From Limosilactobacillus oris (GTDB taxonomy: Bacteria; Bacillota; Bacilli; Lactobacillales; Lactobacillaceae): a stretch of DNA of 64,000 nt. Position 1 is the first letter of the stretch; each line of letters opens with the position of its first letter. The position numbers were made by a program, and so were the translations under genes. The notes beneath the pieces are model-generated. The model was not told the origin of the DNA. It worked only from the letters and a program-made list of their open reading frames with translations, and did no database searches. The stretch covers positions 248,001 through 312,000 of the forward strand of contig NZ_CP104398.1 in the NCBI RefSeq assembly GCF_025311495.1, given 5' to 3'. Below, piece by piece: positions 24,971 to 34,195 of this stretch.

Positions 24971-26221
24971 ATGGAAGAGAAAAACAGTGGTTGGGGGCTG
25001 GCTGTGACCACGATCATCTTAGGAACGATTGTTGGTACCAGCTCGCTTCTCCTAAGCGTGCTGCTGGATTTGACCGAGCACGTTTTCCTCCACTTTCGGG
25101 AAAGCAACCTAGTGCCGGTTGACATCAGCGCGGGACCTGGGCGGCGATTCTTGTCGGTCTTAGTGGGGGGAATCGTCGCGGCCATTATTTGGTACTTCCT
25201 CCAGCGCAAGTACCACCCGGTTAGCATTGCGAAGGCTTTGGACGGCAAGACGATGCCGTTAGGGAAAACGTTCGTCCACGTCTGCACCCAGATTTTCTTC
25301 GTGGGAACTGGAAATTCGATTGGACGCGAACTGGCGCCACGGGAAGCCGGGGCGGCCATTGCGCAGAAGTGGACCCGAGCTACTCACCGCTACCCCTGGC
25401 TTTACTTAAACCGCGAAGACCAAAAGATGCTGATTGCTGCCGCGGCGGGTGCGGGGTTCGCCGGGGTCTATATCGCCCCGATTACTGGAGCGGTCTTTTG
25501 CATCGAACTGCTCTACAAGAAGGTTAACGCCCGGGTGGTGGCGGTCAGTATGACCATGTCAGTGATTGCGACCTTGATTGGGTCGATTGTTAAGGGCTAT
25601 GAACCGTACTACCTGGTGGGGAGCCAGCACTACGGTCTCCAGCTCCTTCCCCTGGTAATAATCCTGGGAATCCTCAATGGGGCCGCCGGAACGTTCTTTA
25701 AGGCGGGCGTCAAGCTGGCAAGCAAGCACCGGGCAGTCACGAAAAACGTCCTGGTCCAGCTCCCCTTGTTAGCGGTGCTAGCTGGGGGCGTTGCCAGCTT
25801 CTATCCCCAGGTGATGGGAAATGGCCGGGGACTGGCCCAGCTGGCGATGAACGCGAATACCAGCCGTCAGGCGTTACTGCTCCTGCTCTTTGGACTGGTT
25901 GCGAAGGTCGCGATTACCCTCGGGACCATTAAGTGCGGGGGCTATGGTGGAATCCTAACTCCTTCCATTGCTGCTGGAGCGGTGATTGGGGTCTTTGCCG
26001 GGGTCGTTTATACCTCTCTGGTTCCCGGTATTACCCTGGCTCAGACGGCGGTCCTCGGTGCTGCCTGCTTTTTAGCGGCGTCCCAGCAGGCGCCCTTGAT
26101 GGCAATGTTCATGCTATTCGAAGTTTGCCACTTGAACTATACCGCGTTGCTGCCGCTGGCCCTGGGGGTGGCGTTGGCTATCAGCACAAGTAAGACCCTC
26201 CAAAAACGATTTACCTATTGA
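24971..26221 (+). CDS. ClC-family chloride channel/antiporter
   Basis: About 416 residues, a polytopic ClC protein. Conserved ion-pathway segments are GTGNSIGRELAPREAGAAIA (GREGP-like, here GRELAP), AAAGAGFAGVYIAPITGAVFCIEL and CGGYGGILTPSIAAGAVIG. The GREGP region is altered and shifted, so whether it is a channel, a proton antiporter or fluoride-type cannot be judged. The start may be ATG at 24971 or GTG at 24956; AGAAAGG fits both poorly. No C-terminal CBS domains. Confidence 0.85.
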   Translation: MEEKNSGWGLAVTTIILGTIVGTSSLLLSVLLDLTEHVFLHFRESNLVPVDISAGPGRRFLSVLVGGIVAAIIWYFLQRKYHPVSIAKALDGKTMPLGKTFVHVCTQIFFVGTGNSIGRELAPREAGAAIAQKWTRATHRYPWLYLNREDQKMLIAAAAGAGFAGVYIAPITGAVFCIELLYKKVNARVVAVSMTMSVIATLIGSIVKGYEPYYLVGSQHYGLQLLPLVIILGILNGAAGTFFKAGVKLASKHRAVTKNVLVQLPLLAVLAGGVASFYPQVMGNGRGLAQLAMNANTSRQALLLLLFGLVAKVAITLGTIKCGGYGGILTPSIAAGAVIGVFAGVVYTSLVPGITLAQTAVLGAACFLAASQQAPLMAMFMLFEVCHLNYTALLPLALGVALAISTSKTLQKRFTY

Positions 26222-26274
26222 GAAAACACGCAATTATTGCTACCATTAATAGTGGTAGAGTGATTGCCTACCGG

Positions 26275-26309
26275 AAGAGACGCGGGTGCGAGCCTGAGTC
26301 TCTTTTTTT
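26275..26309 (+). terminator. Terminator after ClC gene
   Basis: AGAGAC (26276-26281) pairs with GTCTCT (26298-26303) and is followed by TTTTTT. Confidence 0.7.
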
Positions 26310-26378
26310 GTCTAATTAAGCAGCAACAAGGTATAATAAAAGAAGAGACACGGGTGTCACATTAACGGGGGTTCCATA

Positions 26379-26958
26379 ATGGAATATAGAGAACTGCTGG
26401 CTCAGTTGACGGAGTTCTTTAACACGTGGGACGCCACGTTCCCGCTGGCCAGGTCAAACGCCTGCAAATCAAGATGTATGAACAGACAATTAACTACGTC
26501 TTTAACGGACAGGTTCTGTGTACGATTGAAGTTGTCGCTGATCAGGAACTGTGTAATTCGTTGAACATTAACCCGCTCCTGGCAGAGAAGCGGTTATTGT
26601 ACTCCTCCTGCGCCTTTATCACGCTTTGGAAATGGACATAATCAAATCTTTTCCAGAGGTGCGGGCGCTCTTTAACCGTAAGTATTTTCGCAAGCAAGGC
26701 CGGACCGCGACGGAACGAATCAGGCTAATGGAGTCAATCGAACGGTTCCGTGATGACCTTGACAGGTATTTTTACCGCTGATCAGGTGCGGGCCCGGATG
26801 GCGCGGTAGTTGCAGATTATTTGGCTACGATGTCGGTTGCGGAATTGTGCGTATTGCCCAATGCAACAATTATCGTTACGGGTGAGCAAAGCCGGTGGCC
26901 AAATGTAACGACTGCAGCCCGGATTGTGACCAAACTAGCATTTCCACTGAAAAAGTAA
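26379..26958 (+). pseudogene. Degraded gene of unknown family
   Basis: ATG at 26379 after AACGGGGG opens MEYRELLAQLTEFFNTWDA. Coding-like sequence then continues in other frames: GQVKRLQIKMYEQTINYVFNGQVL, then ALEMDIIKSFPEVRALFNRKYFRKQGRT, then VVADYLATMSVAELCVLPNATIIV, ending AFPLKK at 26956. At least three frame changes and an internal stop are needed to connect them, so the gene is dead. Family not recognised. Confidence 0.65.
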
Positions 26959-26973
26959 AGATTGATTGAATGA

Positions 26974-27025
26974 AACGGCTGTTTTTCCCGTAATGACGGG
27001 GAGAACAGCCGTTTTGGGCTTTTTA
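26974..27025 (+). terminator. Terminator after degraded gene
   Basis: AACGGCTGTT pairs with AACAGCCGTT, with further pairing of CCCGT and ACGGGG in the loop, then TTGGGCTTTTT. Confidence 0.85.
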
Positions 27026-27251
27026 CTAATGATTTGATAAGGACGAAAAATTTTCCATATTTGTTCGGTTAAATTATAACGAAAAATATAAAATAAACAC
27101 GATTGTCAAAATATCTGGGTGAGAGTAAATCCAATTCACCTGATAAGTCCAGAACGTTCCCTGAAATTAGACGCATTTGACTGATTTGACTAGGAAATGG
27201 TCAATCCATATAATTATTGACGTTTCACAATTTTTGAAGGGAAGATTAGAA

Positions 27252-30200
27252 ATGGTTTCTAGAAATAATCAGTGGTACAAGCTCCAACAGGGAATGGAGC
27301 AGGTGCCGCACTTTGGTATTCGGAAGTTAACGGTTGGCGTATCGTCAGTATTGCTCGGCTTGTCATTTATGGGGATAAACATGACAACCGTCCATGCCGA
27401 TACCGCCACGCTAGCGATGACCAGTGCCAGCCAGGTGGCCGCCCAGGGAACAACCACCACGGCAAATACCGAGGAGAAAGCAAATCCAGAAACTGCACAG
27501 AGTACGGATGAAACTAATGTGGCTACGACGAGCTTGAACGTTAATTCGACAGCTGCTACTACTGCTAATTTACAGGAGAGTAAGGCCCAGAGTACTGAAT
27601 TACAAGCGCAGAATGTAAATACTGATCTTATTCATTACGGACGGCCACTTGATAAAATCACTAATTGGGACTCTTCAAGTTGGACATCCTACGGCTATAA
27701 GGGGCAGTTCTCTATTCCATACCAAGATTTGGTAAATGGTACAACAATTAATGTGGGTAATTTTACTGTTGATTCAAACAATGGTAAGTATATGTTCTTT
27801 ACTGGCGATGGTGGTACGCATCGTATCAATTACGTGGATCCGCAAAGCGGCGAAACGATTAACGATCTTGGCTTCATGTGGTTCCAGGGTGGCTATAATA
27901 ATGGTAAGATTATTTTCAAGGTCAATAAGACAATTTTCGACGTTAACAAGAATGCAAATGAAGTGAATAAGCTAATTACCATTAACTTCGATATTAAGGA
28001 TTTTGTCATCGTCAATTACTTCACTGATCGCCATATCTTTAAGGGTGCTACCCAGCAAAATCCGTATGTTGAAAACATCCACTTTGCTGATAAAACTTAT
28101 ACTTTTCACGTTGTACCTAAAATATATACGCCACTGGAAAGCTACAATGGCGTTGTTTTTGTTCCTTATGGTCAGACCGATTCAGGTGCCCTTCAAAACT
28201 ATGCTTGGGATTCCCTTATTAAAGATCAGCAAACTTTTAAAGAATTGCAGGAAAGCCAGGGGCAGCGTGGCAATGTTACAATTCCACAAACGTTTAAATA
28301 CTATTACCGGGTAACCGTTAAGGATCCATCTGACCTTGCCAACTATGGCTTTCATAATCCACGGGTTGATTTTTTTACCGATGCCCACGTGATTAACAGT
28401 GATGGGCAAATGACCCAGGAAACTAAGCAGTTAGGCGGCGGTTCAGTTAAACTTAGCAAGGCTGCTGACAACCAAAACTTTGACCAGTTAGATACACTAG
28501 TTGGCAACGATGGTGCGGTTTGGTCGAAGCAGGCAGATGGCAGCTACCTTTTTGTTATCCATATCTCACCGGATGTTGTTCGTAAGGCTGCTAAGGTTAC
28601 TCAAAGTATGAGTGATACTAATACAGTGGTATTTGATAAAGATGAAGCTAAGGCTAACGCCGCTATCAATCACTTCTACCACGATGGTGTCTTAAAAGAT
28701 TTACCTGATTGTATTATTCCAGAGATCCGCATTGACTATAATAACTATCGTACAACCGCTCCTTCGTATACCATGCAAATTATGGAGAAGCGCGGTAACA
28801 GCTATGTTGATGTGCTGAATGGTTCTATGTCGCCGGTAGTTGACACTTCCAACACTCAGGGACAAGCGGGCATCACTATTCATTATTTGAACGGTCAAAC
28901 TGGGGAATTGATGGACGGTACAACGGTTCAAACCAACTTTGGCGAACCTGGGCATCAAATGACTGTTAATGTACCTTCAGTTCCGGGCTATCAAGTACGG
29001 ACTAATGTTAACGGCAACATTGAATTTGATAATGGCGCTGCTCAAACGGTTAAGGATGGTGATACAGTAATCACCGGTACTAACCAGCAGATTACTCTGC
29101 CTGGTGCTGATAAGGTTGCCAATGTCTATGTCATTTACGATGGTGAGCCACGAGTTGCTACCGTCAAGTACGTTGATGTTGATGATAATTATAAGGTTCT
29201 GCACACCGACACCATTCATGGTAAGGTCGGCCAAACTCAGTGGTATTCGACTGCAAATGAAATCAGTAAGCATGCTCACTATCATGTACAAAAGGATGAA
29301 TTAACTGACACCAATGCCCAAAAGGGGATTACTGGAATTAGCTTCGATGCCACCGATGAACCGCAAGAATATACAGTTTATCTAAAGCATGATACTAAGC
29401 AGACTGATACGCCAAAGACCGTTAAAGAAACGATTGATTACCAGTACGAAGATGGGAGCAAGGTCGCAGATAGCGTCGCCAAATCGGCTACACTGGTTCA
29501 CCATGTTACTACCGACCTGGTAACCAACCAGGACATTGATGACCACTGGGATGACCCAATGTTTTTAGCAGAGGTATCTTCTCCTAAGATTGACGGTTAT
29601 ACTCCTAGTCAAAGCAAGGTTGAACAAATGCTTGTTAACAAAGACGTTAAGGATAAGCATGTTACTGTTACTTACCTAGCTGACGCACAAAAGATAACTG
29701 TTAATTATGTAGATGAGCAAACTGGTAAGGTCTTATCTACTAAGACACTGAACGGCCACTCTGACCAGAACGCTAACTACAGTACTAAAGAAGCAGTTGC
29801 TGGTTATGAAAAGCAGGGGTACACTTTGACTTCTGATGAAACTAACGGTGCAACCCTTGTCTTTGATCATGATGATAATGCTGACCAGAGCTATACTGTC
29901 AAGTTTAACCACAGAACTATCACCATTACGCCGGACAAGCCGCAAAATTCAGGAACGACCATTCCGGGGACAAATCATACCTTCCCTCAGGGCGTGGCTA
30001 AGGATGATTTAAACAAGACTATTACCCGGACCATTGAGGTGCTTGACCCGCATACCGGCAAGACGACCACTACGCAAACTGTCCACCTGACCCGGCAGGC
30101 AACGGTTGACGAGGTTACTGGACAAGTTACTTATGGTGATTGGACAACCGGGGAATGGGATGAATTTACTGTTCCTGCCGTTGCGGGCTACACACCAAGC

Positions 30201-31418
30201 GAAAGCACGGTTGCCGGTCAAAAGGTTACTGACCAGACCAATGACACTACCGTCACGATTACTTACAAAGCAAACGAGCAGACGACTAACATCATTTACC
30301 GGGACAAGGATGGTAAGACCATCAAGACGGATAGCGTCAACGGGAAGACTGACCAGACTGTCAAGACGAATTCCGAGGTCCCAGCTGGTTGGGAAGTTGT
30401 GCCAGGCGAAAGGACAGCTCCGAGTGAAATCACCTTTACTGGTGACCACACCCCGGACACTATTATTACCGTCCAGCACAAGTACGACATCGTCAACCCT
30501 GGGGATGACCAGCCAACTGGACCGCTACCGGGTGACAAGGACAGAGATTATCCGCAGCTAGAAGAGCTGACCAAGAACGTCCACTTCACAGTCCGGATTA
30601 CTGATCCGCGGACCGGAAAGGTGACGACGAAGGCTCAAGAAGCCGATTACGTTCGTCAGGCGGACATTGATGAGGTTACAGGGGATGTTACTTACAGTGA
30701 CTGGAAGCCGGCTGCAGCGGAAGCTAGTGCTGACGCGGAAACCCCGCAGGCCCAGTCCTTCGCTGACGTGGTTGTGCCGACCATCCAGGGCTATACGGCT
30801 CACTCCCACCGAAGCCACGCTGCTAGTGATGAACTGCGGCTCTTCAAGGCTCAAACCGGCGATGAGTTCGTTGACACTGACTTGGCTGTTGATCCTGATG
30901 GCTCCGTCAAGGTCAAGGGTGATAGTAACGTTACCGCAGGTACGCCAGACCGCCTGGTAGAAGTGACCTACACGGCAAACCCACAGAGTGGCAAGATTAT
31001 CTACGTTGATCCGAATGGTAACCCGATTGTTGAAACACCAATTCAGGGGGTTACCGACCAAACGATTCCGTTTACGCCGCAAATTCCGGCCGGTTACGAA
31101 CTCGTGCCAGGTCAGACTATTCCAACTGAAATCACCTTTAATGGTGATGGTCAGCCAGTGGTCATCAAAGTTGAAATTGAAAAGATTCCAACGCGTAATA
31201 ATCGTGGTGGTAACGGCCAGGCTAATGGCGGTTACTACAATGGGACGCGTCTGGAAAACGACGGTAGCCAGACGAACGTTAACACCGCTGGTCGACACCA
31301 GGCTAATGACCAGCAGTTGCCACAAACTGGGGACGAAAATTCTAGTGCCTTAGTCGGCCTGGGCCTGATGGGGATTACCCTCGGCATGTTCGGCCTCAAG
31401 AAAAAGGAAGATAACTAA
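27252..31418 (+). CDS. YSIRK/LPQTG cell-wall-anchored mucus-binding-type surface protein
   Basis: A 1388-residue secreted adhesin-like protein. It has a YSIRK-type signal (FGIRKLTVGVSSVLLGLSF) cleaved near VHADTA, a Ser/Thr/Ala-rich linker, and a non-repetitive N-terminal domain to about residue 530. MucBP-like modules follow (VATVKYVDVDD; KITVNYVDEQTGKVL; TNIIYRDKDGKTI; GKIIYVDPNGNPI). Interleaved are two Mub-type repeats marked by TRTIEVLDPHTGKTTT...TYGDWTTGEW and FTVRITDPRTGKVTTK...TYSDWKP. The sorting signal is LPQTGDENSS, then a membrane helix and KKKEDN. ATG at 27252 follows AAGGGAAG; the upstream frame to 27177 lacks a ribosome site. Probably binds mucus or host glycans. Confidence 0.92.
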   Translation: MVSRNNQWYKLQQGMEQVPHFGIRKLTVGVSSVLLGLSFMGINMTTVHADTATLAMTSASQVAAQGTTTTANTEEKANPETAQSTDETNVATTSLNVNSTAATTANLQESKAQSTELQAQNVNTDLIHYGRPLDKITNWDSSSWTSYGYKGQFSIPYQDLVNGTTINVGNFTVDSNNGKYMFFTGDGGTHRINYVDPQSGETINDLGFMWFQGGYNNGKIIFKVNKTIFDVNKNANEVNKLITINFDIKDFVIVNYFTDRHIFKGATQQNPYVENIHFADKTYTFHVVPKIYTPLESYNGVVFVPYGQTDSGALQNYAWDSLIKDQQTFKELQESQGQRGNVTIPQTFKYYYRVTVKDPSDLANYGFHNPRVDFFTDAHVINSDGQMTQETKQLGGGSVKLSKAADNQNFDQLDTLVGNDGAVWSKQADGSYLFVIHISPDVVRKAAKVTQSMSDTNTVVFDKDEAKANAAINHFYHDGVLKDLPDCIIPEIRIDYNNYRTTAPSYTMQIMEKRGNSYVDVLNGSMSPVVDTSNTQGQAGITIHYLNGQTGELMDGTTVQTNFGEPGHQMTVNVPSVPGYQVRTNVNGNIEFDNGAAQTVKDGDTVITGTNQQITLPGADKVANVYVIYDGEPRVATVKYVDVDDNYKVLHTDTIHGKVGQTQWYSTANEISKHAHYHVQKDELTDTNAQKGITGISFDATDEPQEYTVYLKHDTKQTDTPKTVKETIDYQYEDGSKVADSVAKSATLVHHVTTDLVTNQDIDDHWDDPMFLAEVSSPKIDGYTPSQSKVEQMLVNKDVKDKHVTVTYLADAQKITVNYVDEQTGKVLSTKTLNGHSDQNANYSTKEAVAGYEKQGYTLTSDETNGATLVFDHDDNADQSYTVKFNHRTITITPDKPQNSGTTIPGTNHTFPQGVAKDDLNKTITRTIEVLDPHTGKTTTTQTVHLTRQATVDEVTGQVTYGDWTTGEWDEFTVPAVAGYTPSESTVAGQKVTDQTNDTTVTITYKANEQTTNIIYRDKDGKTIKTDSVNGKTDQTVKTNSEVPAGWEVVPGERTAPSEITFTGDHTPDTIITVQHKYDIVNPGDDQPTGPLPGDKDRDYPQLEELTKNVHFTVRITDPRTGKVTTKAQEADYVRQADIDEVTGDVTYSDWKPAAAEASADAETPQAQSFADVVVPTIQGYTAHSHRSHAASDELRLFKAQTGDEFVDTDLAVDPDGSVKVKGDSNVTAGTPDRLVEVTYTANPQSGKIIYVDPNGNPIVETPIQGVTDQTIPFTPQIPAGYELVPGQTIPTEITFNGDGQPVVIKVEIEKIPTRNNRGGNGQANGGYYNGTRLENDGSQTNVNTAGRHQANDQQLPQTGDENSSALVGLGLMGITLGMFGLKKKEDN

Positions 31419-31480
31419 TTTAGCCTAGATTCACTGCTCACTCTTCTCCCCCCCCAATTACGTGAGTGGGCAGGAAGCTA

Positions 31481-31514
31481 AAGGGCCGGTTCCACAAACG
31501 GAACCGGCCCTTTT
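31481..31514 (+). terminator. Terminator after surface protein gene
   Basis: AAGGGCCGGTTCC pairs with GGAACCGGCCCTT, ending TTTTCC. It separates this gene from the converging thi operon and may act in both directions. Confidence 0.9.
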
Positions 31515-31542
31515 CCTCTGGATTTAGTTGACATAATGACAG

Positions 31543-32196
31543 TTACGATTGAGAACTAGCCGTCAACATCTGGTGGACGGTCTGAGAAATGTCTTTACTC
31601 TGGAAAACCATTGAAATCACCGCGGCGCCTGCAACACCGGTGGCAAAGGTTGCCGCAATGTTGTCAGCGGTAATGCCGCCGATAGCAACGACCGGCTGCT
31701 CGCTGAGGCGGTTGAGTAGTGCCAGCCGGCTCAGGCCCAGTGCCGGATCCGCGTCTGCCTTTGACTGGGTAGGGAAGACCGGGCCAGAACCGATATAGTC
31801 GACGGCCGCCAGCTGGTTGGCTTTTTCGATTTGCACTGGCCGATTGCAGGAGTAACCAATCATCAGTTTCCCTTGGGCCCGCTGGATGACCTGCTCAATC
31901 CGCTGGTCCTTTTGGCCGACGTGAACCCCGTCAGCGCCGACCGCTAACGCCAGTTCCTCGTCGTCATCGATGAAGAAGGGGACCCGGTAGTGCCGGGTTA
32001 GTTCCCGGAGTTGCTCAGCCAGCTTTAACCGCTGATTGGCCGAAAGGTTAGAAGAGCCCTTTTCCCGGTACTGGAAGGCAGTTATCCCGGCTTGGAGCGC
32101 TTCTTCGGTCTTTGTCAATAGTTCTGCCGGGTCGTGGTGGGTATCCTGGCTACCGCCGACCAGGTAGGCCCGGAGCATGGTTGGCTCAAATTTCAT
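31543..32196 (-). CDS. thiE: Thiamine-phosphate synthase
   Basis: 217 residues joining HMP-pyrophosphate and thiazole phosphate to thiamine phosphate. A TIM barrel with TAFQYREKGSSN, the Mg-binding DDDEELALAVGADGVHVGQKD, IGYSCNRP, and the phosphate loops SGPVFPTQSK and VAIGGITADN. ATG at 32196 is chosen; it overlaps the end of thiD by 11 bases. The upstream frame is a shadow of thiD. Last gene of thiMDE. Confidence 0.94.
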   Translation of the reverse strand: MKFEPTMLRAYLVGGSQDTHHDPAELLTKTEEALQAGITAFQYREKGSSNLSANQRLKLAEQLRELTRHYRVPFFIDDDEELALAVGADGVHVGQKDQRIEQVIQRAQGKLMIGYSCNRPVQIEKANQLAAVDYIGSGPVFPTQSKADADPALGLSRLALLNRLSEQPVVAIGGITADNIAATFATGVAGAAVISMVFQSKDISQTVHQMLTASSQS

Positions 32197-33007
32197 CCTG
32201 GTCACCGCCAATCTGGGCCCAGTGGTTGAGGGGGCCGTGCCCATGGCCGACATTGATCCCGTCTTTGATTGTGGCCTCCACATAGGCTTTTCCAATTCGA
32301 ATCGCCTCTTCCATTGACTTTCCCTTGGCAAGCTCCGCAGTAATGCAAGCAGAGATGGTATCACCGGTGCCGTGAGTATTATGGGTTGGTATTCGCTTGG
32401 CGGTCAGCCAAAAGTTATGGCCGTTTTCAAGCAGGACAAAGTCGTTGGCTTCATCCGCGCTGGCAAAGTGGCCTCCCTTGACGAGGACGTTCTTGGCGCC
32501 CATTCCCTGGAGGAGTTTTCCCGCCGTGATCATGTCAGCTTCCGTTTGAATTTTCATCCCCGTTAGTTCTTCGGCTTCGGGCAGGTTGGGGGTGACGAGA
32601 CTGGCAAGGGGGAGGAGCTGGTCGCGGACGGTGGCGATGGCGTCATCGCTAAGCAGCTTGGCGCCACCCTTGGCAATCATTACGGGATCAACCGTAACGG
32701 GGCCAAAGTCATACTTTTGCAGGTTCCTGACCACCGCCATGACCCTGGTTGGATCGGCCAGCATCCCGGTCTTACAAGCCCTAATTTTTAGGTCGGCCGC
32801 CAGGGAGGCACACTGCTCGTCAATCAGTTTGGGCGGCATTGGCAGGGCATCCTGGACTCCCAGGGTGTTTTGGGCGGTCACCGCTACCACCGCCATCGTT
32901 GCGAAAACGCCCCGCTCCTGCATGGTCTTAAAGTCAGCGGCAATCCCGGCCCCGCCACCACTATCAGTTCCAGCAATGGTCAGTGCTTGGGGAAAATCAT
33001 TAGTCAT
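32186..33007 (-). CDS. thiD: Hydroxymethylpyrimidine/phosphomethylpyrimidine kinase
   Basis: 273 residues of the ribokinase fold. It phosphorylates HMP and HMP-phosphate to HMP-pyrophosphate for ThiE. It has ALTIAGTDSGGGAGIAADFK at the N-terminus, DPVMIAKGG, LVKGGH and the anion-hole THGTGDTISACITA. ATG at 33007 is preferred to 33016 because AGAAAGGA then lies 8-9 bases upstream. 14 bases downstream of thiM. Confidence 0.95.
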   Translation of the reverse strand: MTNDFPQALTIAGTDSGGGAGIAADFKTMQERGVFATMAVVAVTAQNTLGVQDALPMPPKLIDEQCASLAADLKIRACKTGMLADPTRVMAVVRNLQKYDFGPVTVDPVMIAKGGAKLLSDDAIATVRDQLLPLASLVTPNLPEAEELTGMKIQTEADMITAGKLLQGMGAKNVLVKGGHFASADEANDFVLLENGHNFWLTAKRIPTHNTHGTGDTISACITAELAKGKSMEEAIRIGKAYVEATIKDGINVGHGHGPLNHWAQIGGDQDEI

Positions 33008-33021
33008 CTTGCTCATCCTTT

Positions 33022-33786
33022 CTATGCTAAATCTTCGTCGGTAATCATCGTCAGTTCATCAAGGAAGTGTTCTTGCCAGCTGCCAAGCCCGTGGGTGCCC
33101 TTGGTGGCGTTCTTTCCAGCAGTTGTTACGAGCCGGCAACCGAGCCAGCCGGCGGTCACGGGATCTGCTCCCTGGCCGAGGAGGGCGGCGATGATGCTGG
33201 AAAGGATATCGCCAGAGCCAACGTTGGTGGCGAGCCACTCGGTTCCGCGGTCATTGTGTCGCGTTGCCTGGCCGTTAGTGATAACATCGACTGGTCCGGA
33301 AAGGACCACTGTTGTCTGGTAACGGCTGGCACACCGTTCGGCGAGGGTGACCAGGTCGCCATCACCGGAGCCCGCGTCAATTCCATGACCGTCCCAGTCA
33401 ACTCCGGCCAGGCTGGCAATTTCGCCTGCATTTCCCCGGATAACCGTGAATTGGTGACTGGTTAGCAGGTCGTGGTTGATTTGCTGACGAAAGGCAGTGG
33501 CACCACAGGCGACGGGGTCAAGGACCAGGGACTTGTGGAGGCGGTTAGCCGCGGCCGCTACAACAGTAAGCTCTTTGCAGAGTTCGGCCGTCGGTGTACC
33601 AATGTTCAGGGTGACCGCGTGGGCTGCTGCTACTAGATCGGCGGCCTCTTCTGGTGCTGTCGACATAATTGGGGAAGCGCCAATTGCACTGAGGGCGTCG
33701 GCGACTTTACCGCTGGTAACCGTGTTGGCAACTGTAAATGTGATTGGGTGGTTCTGACGGACGGCCGCAATTAGATGATTATCCAT
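33022..33786 (-). CDS. thiM: Hydroxyethylthiazole kinase
   Basis: 254 residues. Phosphorylates the salvaged thiazole moiety for ThiE. Conserved VANTVTSGKVADALSAIGASPIM, LDPVACGATAFR, VIRGNAGEIASLAG and the catalytic NVGSGDILSSIIAAL. ATG at 33786 follows AGGAGG with ideal spacing. First gene of the thiMDE salvage operon, directly behind the TPP riboswitch. No de novo thiC or thiG is present here, consistent with salvage. Confidence 0.95.
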   Translation of the reverse strand: MDNHLIAAVRQNHPITFTVANTVTSGKVADALSAIGASPIMSTAPEEAADLVAAAHAVTLNIGTPTAELCKELTVVAAAANRLHKSLVLDPVACGATAFRQQINHDLLTSHQFTVIRGNAGEIASLAGVDWDGHGIDAGSGDGDLVTLAERCASRYQTTVVLSGPVDVITNGQATRHNDRGTEWLATNVGSGDILSSIIAALLGQGADPVTAGWLGCRLVTTAGKNATKGTHGLGSWQEHFLDELTMITDEDLA

Positions 33787-33802
33787 TAAAGTTCCTCCTA
33801 AC

Positions 33803-33940
33803 AAAAAAGTGGTCAGGTTACACTGAACCTGACCACTGGTGGTTTAAACGCACATTTTCCTTCGCAAGTATCAACTTGACAGGTTCTAGAGTCCACGGCT
33901 CTGGCCGTATCTCAGTCCGGTAAACGGACCCCCCTAATGT
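33803..33940 (-). promoter_or_regulatory. TPP riboswitch with terminator expression platform
   Basis: On the minus strand the aptamer runs from about 33940 to 33851. It shows the THI-box hallmarks GGGGGGTCC, CTGAGA, ACCTG and TTGATACTTGCGAAGG, closed by ACATT/AATGT. A terminator follows: GTGGTCAGGTT (33836-33826) pairs with AACCTGACCAC (33819-33809), then six T, just before the thiM ribosome site. TPP binding should end transcription ahead of thiMDE. Confidence 0.95.
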
Positions 33941-33990
33941 AATTACATTATTTAATTGACTTAATTATACACTAACCAGGGTTCTTTGCC

Positions 33991-34041
33991 TAGTTTACAT
34001 AATTTCGAATATCTTAGCGATCTCTTGCAAAGCGTAAACTA
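33991..34041. repeat. TAGTTTAC inverted repeat near orphan recombinase
   Basis: TAGTTTAC at 33991-33998 and its complement GTAAACTA at 34034-34041. A third copy, extended to TAGTTTACATAATT as in the first, is at 34166-34179 next to the recombinase gene. Candidate recombinase-binding sites. Confidence 0.4.
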
Positions 34042-34120
34042 GACGAAGGGGAAGCTGTTAACCATTAGCGGATTAGTGGCAGTTTTGAATCACCGTGGAG
34101 TACAGTTAAGGTTAAGGAAT

Positions 34121-34168
34121 AATAAATAACGTTGCAAACCAAGATCTTAATTCGCAACGTTATTTTAG
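34121..34168. terminator. Terminator downstream of orphan recombinase
   Basis: ATAACGTTGC (34126-34135) pairs with GCAACGTTAT (34154-34163), with AT-rich flanks on both sides. On the minus strand it closes the recombinase gene. Confidence 0.75.
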
Positions 34169-34195
34169 TTTACATAATTCCAGATATAACGATTA

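Noticed and set aside
27177-27251. Upstream extension of the adhesin start to 27177
   Set aside because: The YSIRK signal should be near the N-terminus and the ribosome site AAGGGAAG supports ATG at 27252.
30558-31325. Minus-strand 255-codon frame within the adhesin gene
   Set aside because: Mirror of the repeat-rich MucBP region; composition typical of antisense frames.
33067-33465. Plus-strand 132-codon frame opposite thiM
   Set aside because: Antisense shadow; thiM, thiD and thiE explain the region fully.
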